This document shows positions 17,618 to 25,505 of a stretch of DNA of 25,606 nucleotides, one piece after another; within the stretch, counting starts at the first letter, position 1, and every line of letters begins with the position of its first letter. The translations under genes and the position numbers were made by a program. The DNA comes from an uncultured Novosphingobium sp. (GTDB lineage: Bacteria > Pseudomonadota > Alphaproteobacteria > Sphingomonadales > Sphingomonadaceae), in assembly GCA_946886365.1 (NCBI GenBank), contig CAMPIM010000045.1, forward strand, positions 1 through 25,606. The letters are read 5' to 3'. Under the pieces are notes generated by a model. That model was not told the origin of the DNA and made no database searches. It was given only the letters and a program-made list of their open reading frames with translations.

Positions 17618-18483
17618 TGGAGATCCGAGCAGGCGATTACCGCCTTTTGTTGGAGCCGGAACGTGGCGGCTCGATCTTGGCGTTCGAGTGGCGGGGTGAA
17701 GCGTTGCTTCGCCCCGCCTGCGGTCCTGCAATATTGGACGTTGCCTGTTTTCCATTAGTGCCCTTTTCAAACCGGATCGCCTTTGGCCGCTTCCAGGCCA
17801 ATGGGCGCGAAGTGCAACTGAGACCGAACTTCCCCGGTTCAGACCATCCCCATACACTGCATGGATTTGGATGGCTGGCGTCTTGGACTGTCGAACACTC
17901 TGATGTGAACAGCGTGACGCTTGGCCATCATTATTTGGAAGGGGAATGGCCTTGGCCATATTATGCCGAGCAGCAGTTTGAACTAACGGAGGAAGGGCTA
18001 ACGATCGGGCTGCAAATAATAAATCATGGTCAAAGCCTGATGCCCGCAGGACTGGGACTTCATCCTTATTTCCCTCGGGATTGCAACACGGTCTATTATG
18101 GGCTGCATCATGGCGAGTGGCGAAATGATGGAGACTGTCTCCCGCAAGACTTGGATCTTAAAGAGCGGGCGATTGATTGGTGGGACGGCCGCAACGTGGA
18201 AGAGCGCCGAGTGGATACAGTTTACACGAACCGGCAGGGGATTTTGTCAGTTGCATGGCCTTCCCGTAATTTGTCGCTCGTAATCCAACCAGGAGATGCG
18301 CTGCCTCATACGGTAGTCTACACGCCGGAGGGACAAAATTTTATCTGCGTCGAGCCAGTTAGCCATGCAACTAACGCTCTCAACTCTTCACCTGATGACG
18401 TCAAATGGCTAAAGCCGGGGGAAAGCTTTGCGGCAGTGACGTCGTTTCGCGCCACTAGGAACGGAAGCAAGCGCTATTCTTAG
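17617..18483 (+). CDS. aldose 1-epimerase (mutarotase)
   Basis: Galactose-mutarotase-like enzyme (288 aa) interconverting alpha and beta anomers of an aldose, here probably xylose delivered by beta-xylosidases as the beta form. The fold is recognisable from PFSNRIAFGRF, HPHTLHGFGW (H82), GLGLHPYFPR (H149) and ICVEPVSHATNAL with the catalytic base E246. The ATG at 17617 shares its A with the TGA of xylA (TGATG), so translation is probably coupled; an in-frame ATG at 17587 lies within xylA and is less likely. It is the last gene of the xylB-xylA operon. No clear terminator follows it. The C-terminal tail is slightly longer and more basic than the core fold needs. Confidence 0.92.
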   Translation: MEIRAGDYRLLLEPERGGSILAFEWRGEALLRPACGPAILDVACFPLVPFSNRIAFGRFQANGREVQLRPNFPGSDHPHTLHGFGWLASWTVEHSDVNSVTLGHHYLEGEWPWPYYAEQQFELTEEGLTIGLQIINHGQSLMPAGLGLHPYFPRDCNTVYYGLHHGEWRNDGDCLPQDLDLKERAIDWWDGRNVEERRVDTVYTNRQGILSVAWPSRNLSLVIQPGDALPHTVVYTPEGQNFICVEPVSHATNALNSSPDDVKWLKPGESFAAVTSFRATRNGSKRYS

Positions 18484-18892
18484 GTTTCGGCGCTAGGCAA
18501 ACTGCATGGGTGAGCGGAAATGGTTAAGCGCTCGTCGAGCCACTGCTTTTGTTGGCAAATAGCAACACCCAGAAAAAAATCTCCGGCCCAGTTTACTTTT
18601 GCACTTGGTTGCGTCAGGATTCTTCCGTCACACAAAAAAAGGGGAATCAACGAGAGGCTACCGTTATGCTTCGATTATAAAGATAGCGCTACCAAAGCCT
18701 GTCCTAAGAGGCGTAGGTGTCAAGTGCAAAGTGCGCTTAGGCACGTCAAGCGACAGCGGTTTCTCAGGTCATGTGCGGCGACACAGCAGTATTGGTTAAG
18801 TTTGCGCTTTTTGGGTGAAGCTGAAAAGCGGTGCTTTCGGCAAAGTCCAGCCAGACGTGAAATGTTAAGTTTGAACAATCTATGGGGAGAGG
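18484..18892. promoter_or_regulatory. promoter and leader region of the TonB receptor
   Basis: This 409-base gap holds no convincing gene. It contains the third LacI-type operator (18681-18694) preceded by the AT-rich TTATAA (18675-18680), a likely -10 box; no good -35 is seen 16-18 nt before it. If transcription starts there, the receptor mRNA has a leader of roughly 200 nt. The leader has short dyads but no riboswitch I recognise. GCTCGTCGAGC (18530-18540) is a weak hairpin after the mutarotase gene. Confidence 0.5.
18681..18694 (+). promoter_or_regulatory. LacI/XylR-type operator ahead of TonB receptor
   Basis: AGATAGCGCTACCA shares the TAGCGCTACC core with the sites before xylB and the permease. 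It directly follows a TTATAA -10 candidate, so it would cover the transcription start. The ATG of the receptor gene is about 200 nt further on. Confidence 0.7.
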
Positions 18893-21283
18893 ATGATGCA
18901 AAGGAATTTGCGTACACACACATTGTCGCTATTGCTCGCAACCAGCGCAGCTTGCGGCCTGTCGGCGCCCGTCTGGGCTCAGGAAGCGAATGGCAACGTC
19001 TCGACAGGGGCTAATCAATCCAGCGCCGAAATCGTCGTGACCGCGACACGCCGGGCCGAGTCGTTGCAGAATGTTCCGATGAGCATCAATGTCGCGACAG
19101 GCGAGCAGATCGAACGCCTTAAAATTTTCGATGTCAAGGATGTGCAGCAGCTTGCTCCGGGCCTTGAGCTGCGCAACGACAATGGTCGTGCGAACTCCGC
19201 AACTCTGCGTGGCGTAAACTTCGACCCTGACCAGGGGACCGGACCGGCAGTTGATCTTTACTTCAATGAAGTTCCAATCGATGCGCAAACGGCTTTCACT
19301 GCTATTTACGACATCGATCAGATCGAAGTCTTGCGCGGACCGCAGGGCGGCCTGCGCGGCCGTACGGCTCCATCGGGTGCCATTACCATTCGGACCCGCC
19401 GTGCAAACCTCAATAAGATCGAGGGCTATGTGCAGGGCAGCGCGACCGAAGATGCCGGCTACAACGTGCAGGGCGGCGTATCGCTGCCGGTAATCGAGGA
19501 CAAGCTTGCCATACGCGCCTCGATGCTGGTCGATGGCAACCGTTTGAACCAGGTGCGCAATATCGTTCGTGGCGACCGTTCGCAAAGTCGAACCGAAAGC
19601 GCCCGGCTGTCGGTTGCGTTTCAGCCGACGGACGGCTTCGACATCAACGTGATGTATCAGTATTTGAATGCTGATAATATTCTGTACCCGCAGGTCTTTG
19701 GTCCAGGCAATCCTGTAATTGGCAATCCGCCGGTAGCATTGGATGATCGCTATACCTTGGCAGAAGGGCGCAGCCGATTCATTAATAATAGCCATCTGCT
19801 CACCCTGGATGCGAAATATGATCTGGGTCCCGTCACCCTGTCATTCGTCGGCGGACATCAGGAGACCAAACTCACCCAATATGGGGAGTTTGACGCGGGG
19901 AATGCGATCCACAACTATGCGCCAACCCAGATCACGCGTACGCCCTACAATGTCGACTCGGGTGAACTGCGGTTGATGTCCAACAATGATGGCTTCTTCA
20001 ACTGGACGATCGGCGGTACTTACAGCAAGAATACCGGCAATGTGACAGTCGATAAACCGTTGGATTACATTCCCAGCGTACCCGGTGTCCCCGTTCCTGT
20101 GGCTCCCATTTTTCCTGTCCCCGGCGTGATCAACATACCTGTTAGTGGTGAAAGCTACTCTGTGGCCGGCAGCGTTCGGCTCCAGCCTACTGACAAGCTG
20201 ACCTTTGAAGCGGCGGGGCGTTATTCCGTTATCAGCGGAAAACAGTTCGCAACCATCTCCATTCCGGGCGCTGGAACATTCCCGATCGTAGATTTCGAGA
20301 AGAAATCGCATCCATTCACTGGATCCGCTACGCTGACTTACAAAGCTACCCCGGATCTCACCGTTTACGGAGCATATGGGCGTTCATTCCGTGCCCCGAC
20401 GGCAGGCGTCGGCGTACCGCAGAATGTCAGTCAGGATCTGGCAATCAGCAAAGCGGAGCATGCCGATACTTTTGAAGTGGGCTTCAAGTCAGCCTTTTTT
20501 GATCGTCGCTTGTCGCTCGACGTTGCAGCCTTCTACCAGAAGTTCGATAACTTCATCTCCCGCTTCACTGGGATTGCGACCGATCAGGGCACCAATATCG
20601 ACGTTACGGGTGATGGCGTTCCGGATGGCGTATATTTCGGCCCGCCGGACGGCACCGTGGATACGAACGCCGATTATAATTATAATGGCAAAGCCACAGT
20701 TAAGGGCATTGAGGCGACCCTCGCAGGTCGGCCGACAGACAATTGGGACGTGTCAGTCAGCATGTCGTACGTGAAGGCGCGTTATAAAAATGCGCTCCTG
20801 CCGTGCAACACGGTGGATCCGGTGACCAATCAGTCCATCGTTGTTCCCAATCCGGCATTCGGCGGAGTCAACAACGTTAGCTATTGTCAGCGCAACTCGC
20901 GTCTTGCGGACGTGCCTGATTTCAGCCTCACTGCGAACAGCGAATACCGCTTCGGAACTGGGCCGATCCAGCCGTTCATTCGTGGCCTGATCACCTATCG
21001 CCCGAGCGTTTATTCTCAGAATCAGCAGTACCGTTATCCTCATCGCGAACTCATCAACCTGTTCGTCGGTTTGCGAGGTGGAGATACGAACAAGTGGGAA
21101 GTATCGGCTTTTGTCCGCAACCTGCTGAATCAGAACAAGGTCACTAACATCAGCATCAACAATGCGACTATCACCGGGAACAACGTTCTGGGCGGCCCTG
21201 GTGTGATCTTCGATTCAGGATATCGCTCTGTGAACCTCACCAATCCACGGGAGTTCGGTATCTCCGGGTCGTTCCGTTTCTAA
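18893..21283 (+). CDS. TonB-dependent outer-membrane receptor
   Basis: Outer-membrane active transporter (796 aa), probably importing xylose-containing oligosaccharides or glycosides with energy from TonB. A Sec signal runs to about residue 29 (SAPVWA-QE). A TonB-box-like EIVVTATR (46-53) leads into the plug domain (VPMSINVATGEQIERLKIFD, LRGVNF, IEVLRGPQGGLRG). The 22-strand barrel follows and ends in the expected terminal aromatic signature FGISGSFRF. Two ATGs are adjacent (18893 and 18896); the purine-rich GGGGAGAGG right before them favours 18896 slightly. One surface loop near residues 393-418 is unusually rich in Pro and Val. The gene has its own operator-bearing promoter and ends at a strong terminator before the GH3 gene. 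The ligand is inferred from neighbours only. Confidence 0.95.
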   Translation: MMQRNLRTHTLSLLLATSAACGLSAPVWAQEANGNVSTGANQSSAEIVVTATRRAESLQNVPMSINVATGEQIERLKIFDVKDVQQLAPGLELRNDNGRANSATLRGVNFDPDQGTGPAVDLYFNEVPIDAQTAFTAIYDIDQIEVLRGPQGGLRGRTAPSGAITIRTRRANLNKIEGYVQGSATEDAGYNVQGGVSLPVIEDKLAIRASMLVDGNRLNQVRNIVRGDRSQSRTESARLSVAFQPTDGFDINVMYQYLNADNILYPQVFGPGNPVIGNPPVALDDRYTLAEGRSRFINNSHLLTLDAKYDLGPVTLSFVGGHQETKLTQYGEFDAGNAIHNYAPTQITRTPYNVDSGELRLMSNNDGFFNWTIGGTYSKNTGNVTVDKPLDYIPSVPGVPVPVAPIFPVPGVINIPVSGESYSVAGSVRLQPTDKLTFEAAGRYSVISGKQFATISIPGAGTFPIVDFEKKSHPFTGSATLTYKATPDLTVYGAYGRSFRAPTAGVGVPQNVSQDLAISKAEHADTFEVGFKSAFFDRRLSLDVAAFYQKFDNFISRFTGIATDQGTNIDVTGDGVPDGVYFGPPDGTVDTNADYNYNGKATVKGIEATLAGRPTDNWDVSVSMSYVKARYKNALLPCNTVDPVTNQSIVVPNPAFGGVNNVSYCQRNSRLADVPDFSLTANSEYRFGTGPIQPFIRGLITYRPSVYSQNQQYRYPHRELINLFVGLRGGDTNKWEVSAFVRNLLNQNKVTNISINNATITGNNVLGGPGVIFDSGYRSVNLTNPREFGISGSFRF

Positions 21284-21293
21284 ACTCTCCACT

Positions 21294-21324
21294 CCCGCCA
21301 GCGTTATGCGCTGGCGGGCCTTTT
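21294..21324 (+). terminator. intrinsic terminator after TonB receptor
   Basis: CCCGCCAGCG (21294-21303) pairs perfectly with CGCTGGCGGG (21309-21318) around a 5-nt loop, followed by CCTTTT. It starts 11 nt after the receptor stop codon. It separates receptor transcription from the GH3 / GH39 operon. Confidence 0.9.
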
Positions 21325-21337
21325 CGTGCTCCGACGC

Positions 21338-21377
21338 TGGAAAAATCGTTGGCGCAAGGATATAATGGTACGGCCAT
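21338..21377 (+). promoter_or_regulatory. candidate promoter of the GH3 / GH39 operon
   Basis: A perfect -10 hexamer TATAAT (21361-21366) lies 106 nt before the GH3 start, with a weak -35 candidate TGGAAA at 21338-21343 (17-nt spacer). The inverted repeat ATGG-N5-CCAT (21365-21377) overlaps the -10 and the expected start point. TGGTACGGCCA there is only distantly like the xylose-type operator, so control by the same repressor is uncertain. Confidence 0.5.
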
Positions 21378-21471
21378 GTTTACTTTTCCCCTCTTCCTGT
21401 TGTAAGATTTTCATATGACGATCCGCCCACTACGTTGCGGGACGCCTATGATTTTTTGAACGGAGGATTCC

Positions 21472-23841
21472 TTGGCTGATCGGCTCGCCCTTACGCGGCG
21501 CATGTTCATCGCTTCAACCGCTCTGGCGATGCCAGTTACGGCCATGGCCGACGTTGCGGGCAAGCCCCGATATCGCGACGCGAAAGCTCCCATCGAAGAG
21601 CGCGTACGCGATTTGTTGAGCCGGATGACTTTGGAAGAAAAAGCCGCGCAGATGCGGTCGATCGCCTACACAAAATCGCTGTTTCTAGAGGGCGACCTAT
21701 TTTCGCCGGAGAAGGCCAAGCAGGTCTTCGTGAACGGCATCGGTCAGATCGGTAACCCGAGTGATACCAACGGAACGGTGCGTGTAGCCAAGGACAATTA
21801 CCGTTCACCTGGAGAGACGATCGACCTCGTCAACGCCATTCAACGACATCTGGTCGAAAATACGCGTCTGGGCATTCCCGCACTGTTCCATGAGGAGACG
21901 GCTCATGGTCTTAAGGCGAGGGACGCGACGATCTTCCCAATTCCGCTGGGCCTGGGCAGTACGTGGGACCCAGCTTTGGTTGAGCAGGCTTACGAACTTG
22001 CGGGGCGCGAGGCTCGGATGCGGGGCGCAACGGTTGCGCTTAGTCCCGTCCTCGACCTGGCCCGTGATCCACGATTCGGCCGGGTGGAGGAGTTTTTCAG
22101 CGAAGATCCCTATCTGGTGAGTCAAATGGGTATCGCGTCCGTGCGTGGCCAGCAGGGGACACGCCCCTTGGCGGCGGACAAGGTATTCGTGACGCTCAAG
22201 CATTTCATACACGGGGCGCCCGAGGGTGGGCTTAATACCGCGCCGGCCGACATGAGCGAGCGGACGCTGCGCGAAAATTTCCTCGTGCCCTTTGCCCAGG
22301 TGATCAAGAAAACCGACCCGGCCGTCATCATGCCGTCCTATAACGAGCTTGAGGGCGTTCCCTCACATGCCAGTTATGAACTGCTTCAGCGCACGGGCCG
22401 GGAGCGACTGGGTTTTCGCGGCGCCTATTTCAGCGACTATGGCGGCATCACCAATCTCGTCACCCAACATTATATGGCAGCGAATGATGATGAGGCCGCG
22501 GTGATGGCGATCCATGCGGGCGTCGATGCTGAATTGCCTGAGGGCCAAGCCTACGCCCGTTTACCCGAATTGGTGCGTTCCGGGCGCATCCCCGAAGCGA
22601 GTCTGGATGTAGCTGTTTCCCGCATTCTGGCGCTGAAATTTGAAGCCGGTCTGTTCGAAAATCCCTATGTCAGCAAACCGCGTGCGCTGCGCCAGGTCAA
22701 TGCGCCGGCGAGTAAGGCGCTTGCCCGCAAAGTCGCGCAGAAATCGATAGTGCTCCTCAAGAATGACGGCCTATTGCCGATCAATACCGCCAGGCCGCAA
22801 AGGATTGCGGTGATCGGACCCAATGCGGTCGAGCCGTTGTTTGGTGGATATTCCTCGGTGAACGCTCAAGCCGTGGGGATTTTGGAAGGTGTGAAAGCGG
22901 CTGCTGGTCCGGCGGTATCCGTCGAACATGCTGAAGGTGTTCAGATCATCAAGCCTGACCCAACCGGCCAGCATTTGCCGGCTCGGGCTGCCCGGTATCC
23001 CGATCCTGCTGAGAACGCCGCGCGCATCATTCAGGCAGTGGAGGTTGCAAAGCGGGCGGATGTAATACTGCTCGTCGTTGGCGACGTTCCGGAAATCACG
23101 CGAGAAGCGATTCACGGAGGTGCGCCGGGCGATCGCAACACCCTCAACCTCTTCGGCGATCAGGATGCGCTGGTCGAAGCCATGATCGCGACGGGGAAAC
23201 CCATAATCGCCTTGTTGATCAATGGACGCCCTCTTTCGGTCAATCGCTTGGCTGAGAAGGCCAATGCTTTGATCGAGGGCTGGTACCTTGGACAGGAAGG
23301 CGGGAATGCGTTCGCCGATGTGCTGTTTGGGAAGATCAACCCGGGCGGGAAGCTGCCGGTCACTTTCCCGCGCTCGGTCGGTGACCTGCCGATGTTCTAC
23401 AATCAGCATCCATCGGCCAAGACCGGCAAGCGCTATGTTGAGAACAAAATAACGCCACTATTCCCCTTCGGCTATGGCCTCAGCTACACGACATTCGACA
23501 TTTCCGCGCCTCGCCTCGCGAAATCCACGATCGCAATCGGGGAAACGGCCATAGTGGAAGTGGATGTCACCAATAGCGGTCCCAGAACAGGCGATGAGGT
23601 CGTCCAGCTCTATGTTCGTGACGATGTAAGTTCCGTGCCGCGCCCGGTTTTGGAACTGCGGGGGTTTGAACGTGTGACATTGAAGCCCGGCGAGAAACGC
23701 ACAGTAAAGTTCAGTCTTGATCCCGATAGCCTGGCCTTCTGGAACATCGATATGGCTTATGTCGTCGAACCGGGAACTTTCACCATCCACGCGGGGTCCA
23801 GTTCAGCTAGCCTGAAATCGGTAAAGCTCACGGTCGTTTGA
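21472..23841 (+). CDS. exported GH3 beta-xylosidase/beta-glucosidase
   Basis: Family 3 retaining glycosidase (789 aa), probably periplasmic, removing terminal beta-xylose or beta-glucose. The start is TTG at 21472 with GGAGG (21462-21466) 5 nt upstream; it gives a Tat-type signal (LTRRMFIASTALAMPVTAMA), which the next ATG (21502) would destroy. The N-terminal TIM barrel begins at EERVRDLLSRMTLEEKAAQM and carries the family motifs RDPRFGRVEEFFSEDPYL, KHFIHG, and the nucleophile D322 in GAYFSDYGG. The alpha/beta sandwich (about 415-660) includes KSIVLLKNDGLLPI and NPGGKLPVTFPRSVGDLP. The fibronectin-III-like domain (about 690-785) follows FPFGYGLSYTTF. It is 49 nt upstream of GH39 copy 2 and surely cotranscribed with it. 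Confidence 0.95.
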   Translation: MADRLALTRRMFIASTALAMPVTAMADVAGKPRYRDAKAPIEERVRDLLSRMTLEEKAAQMRSIAYTKSLFLEGDLFSPEKAKQVFVNGIGQIGNPSDTNGTVRVAKDNYRSPGETIDLVNAIQRHLVENTRLGIPALFHEETAHGLKARDATIFPIPLGLGSTWDPALVEQAYELAGREARMRGATVALSPVLDLARDPRFGRVEEFFSEDPYLVSQMGIASVRGQQGTRPLAADKVFVTLKHFIHGAPEGGLNTAPADMSERTLRENFLVPFAQVIKKTDPAVIMPSYNELEGVPSHASYELLQRTGRERLGFRGAYFSDYGGITNLVTQHYMAANDDEAAVMAIHAGVDAELPEGQAYARLPELVRSGRIPEASLDVAVSRILALKFEAGLFENPYVSKPRALRQVNAPASKALARKVAQKSIVLLKNDGLLPINTARPQRIAVIGPNAVEPLFGGYSSVNAQAVGILEGVKAAAGPAVSVEHAEGVQIIKPDPTGQHLPARAARYPDPAENAARIIQAVEVAKRADVILLVVGDVPEITREAIHGGAPGDRNTLNLFGDQDALVEAMIATGKPIIALLINGRPLSVNRLAEKANALIEGWYLGQEGGNAFADVLFGKINPGGKLPVTFPRSVGDLPMFYNQHPSAKTGKRYVENKITPLFPFGYGLSYTTFDISAPRLAKSTIAIGETAIVEVDVTNSGPRTGDEVVQLYVRDDVSSVPRPVLELRGFERVTLKPGEKRTVKFSLDPDSLAFWNIDMAYVVEPGTFTIHAGSSSASLKSVKLTVV

Positions 23842-23890
23842 TCGGCGAAATTGGAGAGGGCGCCGTAACGCGGCTGCCTGAGGAGTAAAA

Positions 23891-25411
23891 GTGATGTGGG
23901 ACCGCCGAGAAATAATTGGGGCCGGTGCGGCAGCTTTGGCAGCTTCTGCTGTGGCCAGGCCAGCGTTTGGGCAAATTGCTACCGAACATGTCGAGATCGA
24001 TCTGCGCCGCGACGCGGGTGCGCTTGATCATATCTGGTCCCGTTGCGCCGGATCGGATCGTGCGTCCGTAACGCTGCGCGAAAGCTGGCGCCACGATCTC
24101 GAGCGCTTCCATAATGAAACGGGGCTTGAGCGCGTACGTTTCCACGGCATCTTCAACGATGATCTGGGTGTCTGGCCTGGCGGCATGAACGGCAAGGACC
24201 CCAACTTCCAGAATGTCGACGACGTCTATGACGGCGTGTTGGCAAGAGGTGTCCAGCCCTTCGTCGAATTGAGCTTCATGCCCAAAAAGCTCGCCAGCGC
24301 GAATAAGAAGCTCAATTTCACCTATGATGCCAACATCAGCCCGCCGACCTCTCCAGAGGCGTGGGGCGCCTTCATCCAGGTTTTCGTGCGTCACTTGCTG
24401 GACCGTTACGGGGCCTCTGCGGTGCGCCAATGGTATTTCGAGGTCTGGAACGAGCCCAATCTCAGCTGGTTTTTCAGCGGGACGCAGGCTGACTATTTCG
24501 CCATGTACAAAGCCGCAGCCCGGGCAATCAAGGAGGTTGATCCCAAGCTGCGCGTCGGCGGCCCGTCCACTGCCGCGGCCCAGTGGATTCCTGAATTCCT
24601 GGGCTTCTGTGCGCAGGAAAATCTGCCTGTCGATTTCGTGTCAACGCACATCTATGCCGGGGATGATCAGAAGGAACTGTTCGGCGAGGCCAATCGCTAT
24701 CCCCACAAGGACGTGATTCCGGCGGCCATGGCCAAGGTCAGAAGCCAGATCGACGCGACGCGATACAAGGGCGCCGAACTATGGCTGTCCGAATGGTCGT
24801 CAGACAGCCCGGCGATGATTGCGCATATCATCAGCAATTGCCTGCCCTACTGCCATGCCATGGCGCAATGGTGCATCAGCAATGTGTTTGAGGAAATCAA
24901 CTTCCCCAACTTCATCCTTAAGGAAGGTGATGGTGGGTGGGGCATGCTGGCCCAACGCGGCATCGCGCGGCCGGCTTTCAATAGCTACAAATTGTTGCAC
25001 CGGCTCGGCCAGCGCCGACTATCAGCGACGGGGCCGACTCTGGCGAGCAAGACGCGAAACGGGGCAGCGGCTTTGGTGTGGAACCTGGCCGAGGTGAAGC
25101 AGCCTGCGGGCATCCCAGGCATGAGCAACCAGCGGATCGTCACGGGAGAGCGTAAAAAAATCGAGGTCAAGCTCAAGGGAGCCGCTCCGGGCAAGAGCGT
25201 GCAAGTCAGCTATGTCGATCAGGAGCGGGGTTCGCCTCTTCCCAAATGGCGCGAGCTGGGTTCGCCGCAATATCCGAAAAAGGACCAGATCGAGCAGATT
25301 CGGCGAGCGGCCGAACTCGCTCCGCCGGAAACGCGGCGCCTGGATGGGCAGGGCGTCCTGACGCTGGATCTGCCGCCTGAAGGTTTGGCCCTGATCGAAT
25401 TGACGGCCTGA
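23891..25411 (+). CDS. GH39 beta-xylosidase-like enzyme, copy 2
   Basis: Exported family 39 glycosidase (506 aa), paralogue of the enzyme at 5633-7141 and aligning with it along nearly its whole length. Twin-arginine-like DRREIIGAGAAALAAS leads a signal ending near RPAFG. The acid/base is E188 in EVWNEPN and the nucleophile E301 in WLSEWSS. Compared with copy 1 it has about six extra residues in the loop after FNDDLGV (around 93-104), near the entrance of the barrel, which could alter substrate choice. Translation may begin at GTG 23891 or at ATG 23894; AGGAG (23881-23885) gives 5- or 8-nt spacing, so the ATG is at least as likely. It shares an operon with GH3. Retaining beta-xylosidase activity is the best guess; other GH39 activities exist. 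Confidence 0.94.
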   Translation: MMWDRREIIGAGAAALAASAVARPAFGQIATEHVEIDLRRDAGALDHIWSRCAGSDRASVTLRESWRHDLERFHNETGLERVRFHGIFNDDLGVWPGGMNGKDPNFQNVDDVYDGVLARGVQPFVELSFMPKKLASANKKLNFTYDANISPPTSPEAWGAFIQVFVRHLLDRYGASAVRQWYFEVWNEPNLSWFFSGTQADYFAMYKAAARAIKEVDPKLRVGGPSTAAAQWIPEFLGFCAQENLPVDFVSTHIYAGDDQKELFGEANRYPHKDVIPAAMAKVRSQIDATRYKGAELWLSEWSSDSPAMIAHIISNCLPYCHAMAQWCISNVFEEINFPNFILKEGDGGWGMLAQRGIARPAFNSYKLLHRLGQRRLSATGPTLASKTRNGAAALVWNLAEVKQPAGIPGMSNQRIVTGERKKIEVKLKGAAPGKSVQVSYVDQERGSPLPKWRELGSPQYPKKDQIEQIRRAAELAPPETRRLDGQGVLTLDLPPEGLALIELTA

Positions 25412-25505
25412 TCTGCTTTGTTGAATGCAGGCCGTCCATCGACCTTGGACGGCTTGCTGCTCAAGCGATATGTTCATAAGTGGATACGCCTAACGAAAAC
25501 GGGAC
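25412..25505. terminator. hairpin after GH39 copy 2
   Basis: GCCGTCC (25431-25437) pairs with GGACGGC (25447-25453) around a 9-nt loop, and the stem can extend three more pairs with one G-U. It lies 19 nt after the GH39 stop. The following bases (TTGCTGCT) are only moderately T-rich, so it is a possible rather than a clear terminator. The rest of the interval up to 25505 shows nothing else I can name. Confidence 0.45.

Noticed and set aside
18520..19014. Plus-strand 164-codon frame across the receptor leader
   Set aside because: It overlaps the first 120 bases of the receptor gene, has no family resemblance and reads through the presumed operator and promoter.
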